Shown piece by piece: positions 59,910-64,000 of a stretch of DNA of 64,000 nucleotides; the first letter of the stretch is position 1; each line of letters starts with the position of its first letter. The notes under the pieces were generated by a model. It had not been told where the DNA came from, ran no database searches, and saw only the letters and a list, made by a program, of their open reading frames with translations. The stretch covers positions 95,405,198 through 95,469,197 of the forward strand of contig NC_080572.1 of assembly GCF_030247185.1 (NCBI RefSeq), read 5' to 3'. The DNA comes from Malaya genurostris. Taxonomy: Eukaryota; Arthropoda; Insecta; Diptera; Culicidae. Position numbers and translations under genes: made by a program.

Positions 59910-61224
59910 ATGGATGATCTCATGGAAGATCATCCGAATCCGATTCCGGATACTAGTAAAAGTTTAAATACTCCGAGGGCTAAACATTATCCACAGGGTA
60001 CCACTGGGCCATGGATAGTCTATCTTCGAAAAAAAGAAAAGATTTTAAACTTGATGCAAATTACAAAGGATTTGACATCACATTTCTCTGAAGTTAAAGA
60101 AATCTGTAAGGTTAATAGAGATAAAATTCGAGTTGTAGTTAACGACTTGAAACAGGCAAACGATATTGTAACCTGTAAATTATTTGCTATTGAATATCGA
60201 GTTTACATTCCATCGAAGGAGGTAGAAATTGACGGTGTTGTGACTGAAGCAAGTCTGACAGCAGATGATTTACTTAAAAATGGAGTTGGCCGTTTTAAAA
60301 ACTCCATGCTTGAGGGAGTTAAGATACTCGAGTGCAAACAATTGTACTCAGCATCTATTGTCGATGGAAAAAAGTCTTATCGTCCCTCAGATTCGTTTCG
60401 CGTAACATTTGCCGGATCTGCATTGCCTAGCCATGTCTATATCGATAAAATTCGTCTTCCTGTTCGGCTTTTCGTACCGCATGTTATGAATTGCACGAAC
60501 TGTAAAAAATTCGGACATACAGCTACTTACTGTAGTAATAAGTCTAAATGTATCAAATGTCAAGGGCCTCATAAGGATAATCTTTGCGATAAAGATGTTG
60601 AAAAATGTGTTTATTGTGGGGAAAGCCCTCATGATGATCTTTCAGTGTGCGCTGCATTTAAGCTGCGTAAAGACAAAATGAAGCTTTCTTTAAAAGCACG
60701 GTCTAAGCGCACATATGCAGAAATGCTCAAAACGGTCATACATGTCTCCCCTTTGGAAACCGAAAACGGTTTTTCAAATCTTGCGGAGCCAGAGGAATCT
60801 GACTCTGACGGAAATAGTGAAGATACCTCGTTTGTCACTCCTCAAGGGTCTGTTAAGAGGAGATTAACAAACCACAAAATACCAAAAAAAGACACCTAAA
60901 ATTATACCTTCAAAAAAAGATCCCCGTGTTAAAGCTAAAAAGCCAAATTTAAAACCAAAAACTGTGCCTCCTGGTTTGTCAAATTCACAAACCAATCCAG
61001 GAACTAGCTCAAGAAAAGACAATAATCCAGTGGGCTCCATTTCACATTCACCAACAGGATTACTGAAATTTTCGGAAATTGTAGAATGGATTTTCGCTGC
61101 ATTCAATATTTCTGAACCTCTAAAGACCATCATAACAGCATTCCTTCCAATAGCTAGAACTTTTTTGAAACAGTTATCAGCTCAATGGCCAGCTCTTACA
61201 GGTTTTGTATCATTTGATGGATAA
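59910..61224 (+). pseudogene. LINE ORF1 (Gag-like), one frameshift
   Basis: ATG at 59910 (MDDLMEDHPNPIPDTSK); the frame is open further upstream but without an ATG. Contains an RRM-like/LINE ORF1 central part and zinc knuckles (CTNCKKFGHTATYC, CIKCQGPHKDNLC, CVYCGESPHDDLSVC). This frame stops at 60899. The C-terminal part (KKPNLKPKTVPPGL...LTGFVSFDG) continues in another frame to a stop at 61222-61224. The switch lies at a run of seven As near 60884-60890; one more A would join both parts. The end overlaps the ORF2 start (ATGGATAA). Confidence 0.85.
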
Positions 61225-64000
61225 TTTATCATCCGCCGCAAATGATTCAATCACTGTCCTGCAGTGGAATTGTCGAAGCATCATGCCAAAACTTGATTCA
61301 TTTAAAGTTTTGTTGCATAGTCAAAAATGTGATGTATTTGCTTTGTGCGAAACATGGCTTACATCAAACATAGCCTTAAATTTTAATGACTTTAACATTA
61401 TACGTCTCGACAGAGACTCCCCGTATGGTGGAGTGCTTTTAGGAATTAAGAAATGTTATTCCTTTTATAGATTAAACATTCCTTCGACTTCTAGTATAGA
61501 AGTTGTTGCTTGTCAAATAAACATTAAAGGAAAGGACATTTGCATTGCTTCGGTATATATTCCTCCAAGAGCTCAAGTTGGACAACGACAGCTTAATGAA
61601 ATTGTCGAAGCCCTTCCTGCTCCACGTTTGATTTTAGGAGATTTCAATTCGCACGGAATGATGTGGGGTTCCGTTTACAATGATAGCAGATCATCTCTAA
61701 TATATAATATTTGCGACAATTTTAGCATGACGGTACTAAATATGGGTAGCATGACACGGATCCCAAGACCTCCTGCACGTCCAAGTGCATTAGATTTATC
61801 TCTTTGTTCGACTTCAATTCGACTAGATTGCACCTGGAAAGTATTTCCTGATTAACATGGTAGCGATCATTTACCAATCATCATCTCAATTAGCAGTAAC
61901 AAAGGCATTGCTAATTCAGTTAATATTCCATATGATTTGACAAAAAATATTGACTGGATTAAATACCAAAGTAATATTTCAAGTGTCTTAACTTCAATGG
62001 AAGAGCTTCCCCCACTTGAAGAATATGACTTCCTCGTTTGTTCGATTCTGGAGGCCGCAGAACAAGCCCAAACCAAACGATTTCTTGGTCCATCGTCTAA
62101 CAGAAGACCTCCAAATCCTTGGTGGGACAAAGAGTGCTCAGATGCTAAACACGCGAAACAAAATGCTTTCAAGACGTTTTTAAAACGAGGAGGAGGAACT
62201 CCTCAGAATTTTGAAAAATTCTTGGTTTTAGAAACCAAGTACAAGAACATACTTCGGGTTAAGAAATGCAGCTATTGGAGACATTTTGTGGAAGGTTTGT
62301 CAAGAGAAACCTCAATGAGCACTCTTTGGAATACGGCCAGACGAATGAGGAATCGTAACGTAGGAAATGAGAGTGAGGAGTACTCGAATCGATGGATATT
62401 TGATTTTGCGAGGAAAGTTTGTCCAGATTCCGTTCCTACGCATAGCATTGTTAGGGAGTCTTCTTCAAATGATGATTCCATTGATAGCCCCTTTTCAATG
62501 ATGGAATTTTCCATAGCACTCATGTCTTGTAACAATAACGCTCCTGGATTGGACAGAATTAAATTCAACTTGGTGAAGAATCTGCCCGACCTCGCAAAAA
62601 GACGTTTGTTGGAATTGTTCAACAAGTTTCTTGAGCAAAATATTGTTCCACCTGACTGGAGACAAGTGAAAGTTATCGCCATTCAAAAGCCGGGGAAACC
62701 AGCTTCCAATCACAACTCATATAGACCCATTGCGATGTTGTCCTGCATCAGAAAATTGTTCGAAAAAATTATTCTACGACGTCTCGACACTTGGGTCGAG
62801 ACGAACGGTTTGTTGTCAGATACTCAGTTTGGCTTCCGTAGAAATAAAGGGACGAATGATTGCCTTGCATTACTTTCGTCTGACATCCAAATTGCCTTCG
62901 CTCAAAAGCAACAAATGGCATCTGTATTTTTAGACATTAAAGGAGCATTTGATTCAGTTTCCATTGATGTTCTTTCAGACAAGCTCCACCAACATGGACT
63001 CCCAGCGGTTATAAATAATTATTTGCACAACCTTTTGTCAGAGAAACGCATGCATTTTTCACATGGCGATTTGGCAACAATCAGAATTAGCTACATGGGT
63101 CTCCCGCAAGGCTCATGCCTCAGTCCGCTCCTCTATAATTTTTACGTGAATGACATTGACAGCTGTCTAGTAACCCCATGTACACTAAGACAATTGGCAG
63201 ATGATGGCGTGGTTTCAGTTACTGGATCCAAAGCTATTGATCTGCAAAAACCATTGCAAGATACCTTAGATAAATTGTCCGTTTGGGCTGTTCATCTTGG
63301 TATCGAATTCTCTGCGGAGAAAACAGAGCTGGTCGTCTTTTCAAAAAAGCATGATCCCGCGCAACTTCAGCTTCATATGATGGGAAGAATAATCGAACAG
63401 GTTTTGACTTTCAAATACCTCGGGGTGTGGTTTGATTCCAAATGCACGTGGGGAGGACACATTAGGTATCTGATAACGAAATGCCAACAAAGAGTAAATT
63501 TTCTTCGAACAATAACAGGGTCTTGGTGGGGTGCTCATCCGCAAGATCTAATAAAATTGTATCAGACAACGATACTTTCAGTGATGGAATATGGATGCGT
63601 TTGTTTTCGTTCCGCTGCAAATTCTCATATTATCAAAGTTGAGCGAATTCAGTACCGTTGTTTGCGAATTGCTTTAGGCTGCATGCATTCGACACATACA
63701 ATGAGTCTTGAAGTTCTGGCGGGAGTTCTTCCATTAAAAGATCGATTTTGGGAGCTTTCATCACGCCTGCTAATAAGATGTGATGTGCTGAATCCCATGG
63801 TAATTAATAATTTCGAACGACTAGTCGAGCTTCGATCTCAAACAAAATTCATGACAGTATATTTTAACCATATGTCACAGGAAATCAACCCTTCAAGATA
63901 TATTCCTATCCGTGTCAGCCTCCTAAATGTACCTGACTCAACTTTATTTTTCGACGCATCCATGCAGCGCGAAGTGCGTGGAATCCCGGACCACCTACGC
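61217..64000 (+). pseudogene. LINE ORF2: endonuclease and reverse transcriptase, one nonsense codon
   Basis: ATG at 61217. Endonuclease motifs: LQWNCRSIMPKL, ALCETWLTS, RDSPYGGVLLGIK, LILGDFNSHGMMWG, then HGSDHLPIII. A TAA at 61853-61855, just before HGSDH, breaks the frame (VFPD-stop-HGSDH; a CAA-to-TAA change would explain it). After it the same frame stays open for 2145 bases to the window end. The RT motifs are NNNAPGLDRI, SYRPIAMLSCIRKLFEK, FGFRRNKGTNDCLALL, VFLDIKGAFDSVS, GLPQGSCLSPLLYNFYV and LADDGVVSVTG. The C-terminus lies outside the window. Confidence 0.88.

Larger units (their letters stand above)
59110..64000 (+). mobile_element. Two-ORF non-LTR retrotransposon (I/Loner-like), cut by window edge
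   Basis: A leader of about 0.8 kb with short tandem repeats (59393-59505), then ORF1 with zinc knuckles, then ORF2 with endonuclease and reverse transcriptase that is still open at base 64000. The 5' boundary is approximate. Only one frameshift and one nonsense codon are seen in nearly 4 kb of coding sequence, so it is fairly young. Whether an RNase H domain follows cannot be seen. Confidence 0.85.

Overview
The window is insect nuclear DNA, most likely from a mosquito and probably a culicine. The reasons are the AT-rich and very repeat-dense intergenic sequence, a quintet-type replication-dependent histone cluster, small dipteran-style introns beside introns of several kilobases, and many MITEs, LINEs and ~150-170 bp interspersed units that resemble those of mosquito genomes. 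The species cannot be fixed by eye.

Layout. (1) 1-14,000: a histone locus, in order H1(+), H3(-)/H4(+), H2A(-)/H2B(+), H3(-)/H4(+). Each core pair shares a divergent promoter with TATA boxes, and each gene ends in a histone 3' stem-loop. A 4.15 kb Jockey-like LINE with a 14-bp target-site duplication sits between the first H3 gene and its TATA box. (2) 14,000-17,230: interspersed repeats and a broken LINE. (3) 17,598-19,837: the splicing factor gene Prp3 on the minus strand, with one intron. (4) 20,000-29,800: a gene desert with MITEs, dead H2A/H2B copies at 22.0-23.0 kb, tandem repeats, a (TA)69 tract and a hAT-type MITE. (5) 29,855-44,387: the translation release factor eRF1 on the plus strand, with seven exons and two alternative terminal exons that give different C-termini. 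Its introns carry a 1.4 kb TIR element, a SINE-like fragment, palindromic repeats and 1.5 kb of degenerate tandem repeat. (6) 45,531-57,455: a Toll-family receptor (Toll-9-like) on the minus strand, convergent with eRF1. It is incomplete at its 5' end, and a ~9.2 kb intron splits its TIR domain. That intron holds a LINE relic, a gag relic, an inverted-repeat element and an internally deleted mariner/rosa-like transposase. (7) ~59,100-64,000: a nearly intact two-ORF LINE (I/Loner-like) that runs off the window edge.

The host genes have housekeeping or immune roles: chromatin packaging (histones), U4/U6 snRNP function (Prp3), translation termination (eRF1) and innate signalling (Toll). I see no sign that they form one pathway. 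The most notable points are the LINE insertion between an H3 gene and its promoter, the alternative eRF1 C-termini, the Toll gene whose TIR domain is split by a transposon-filled intron, and the dead histone pair outside the cluster. I did not find a clearly new multigene system.
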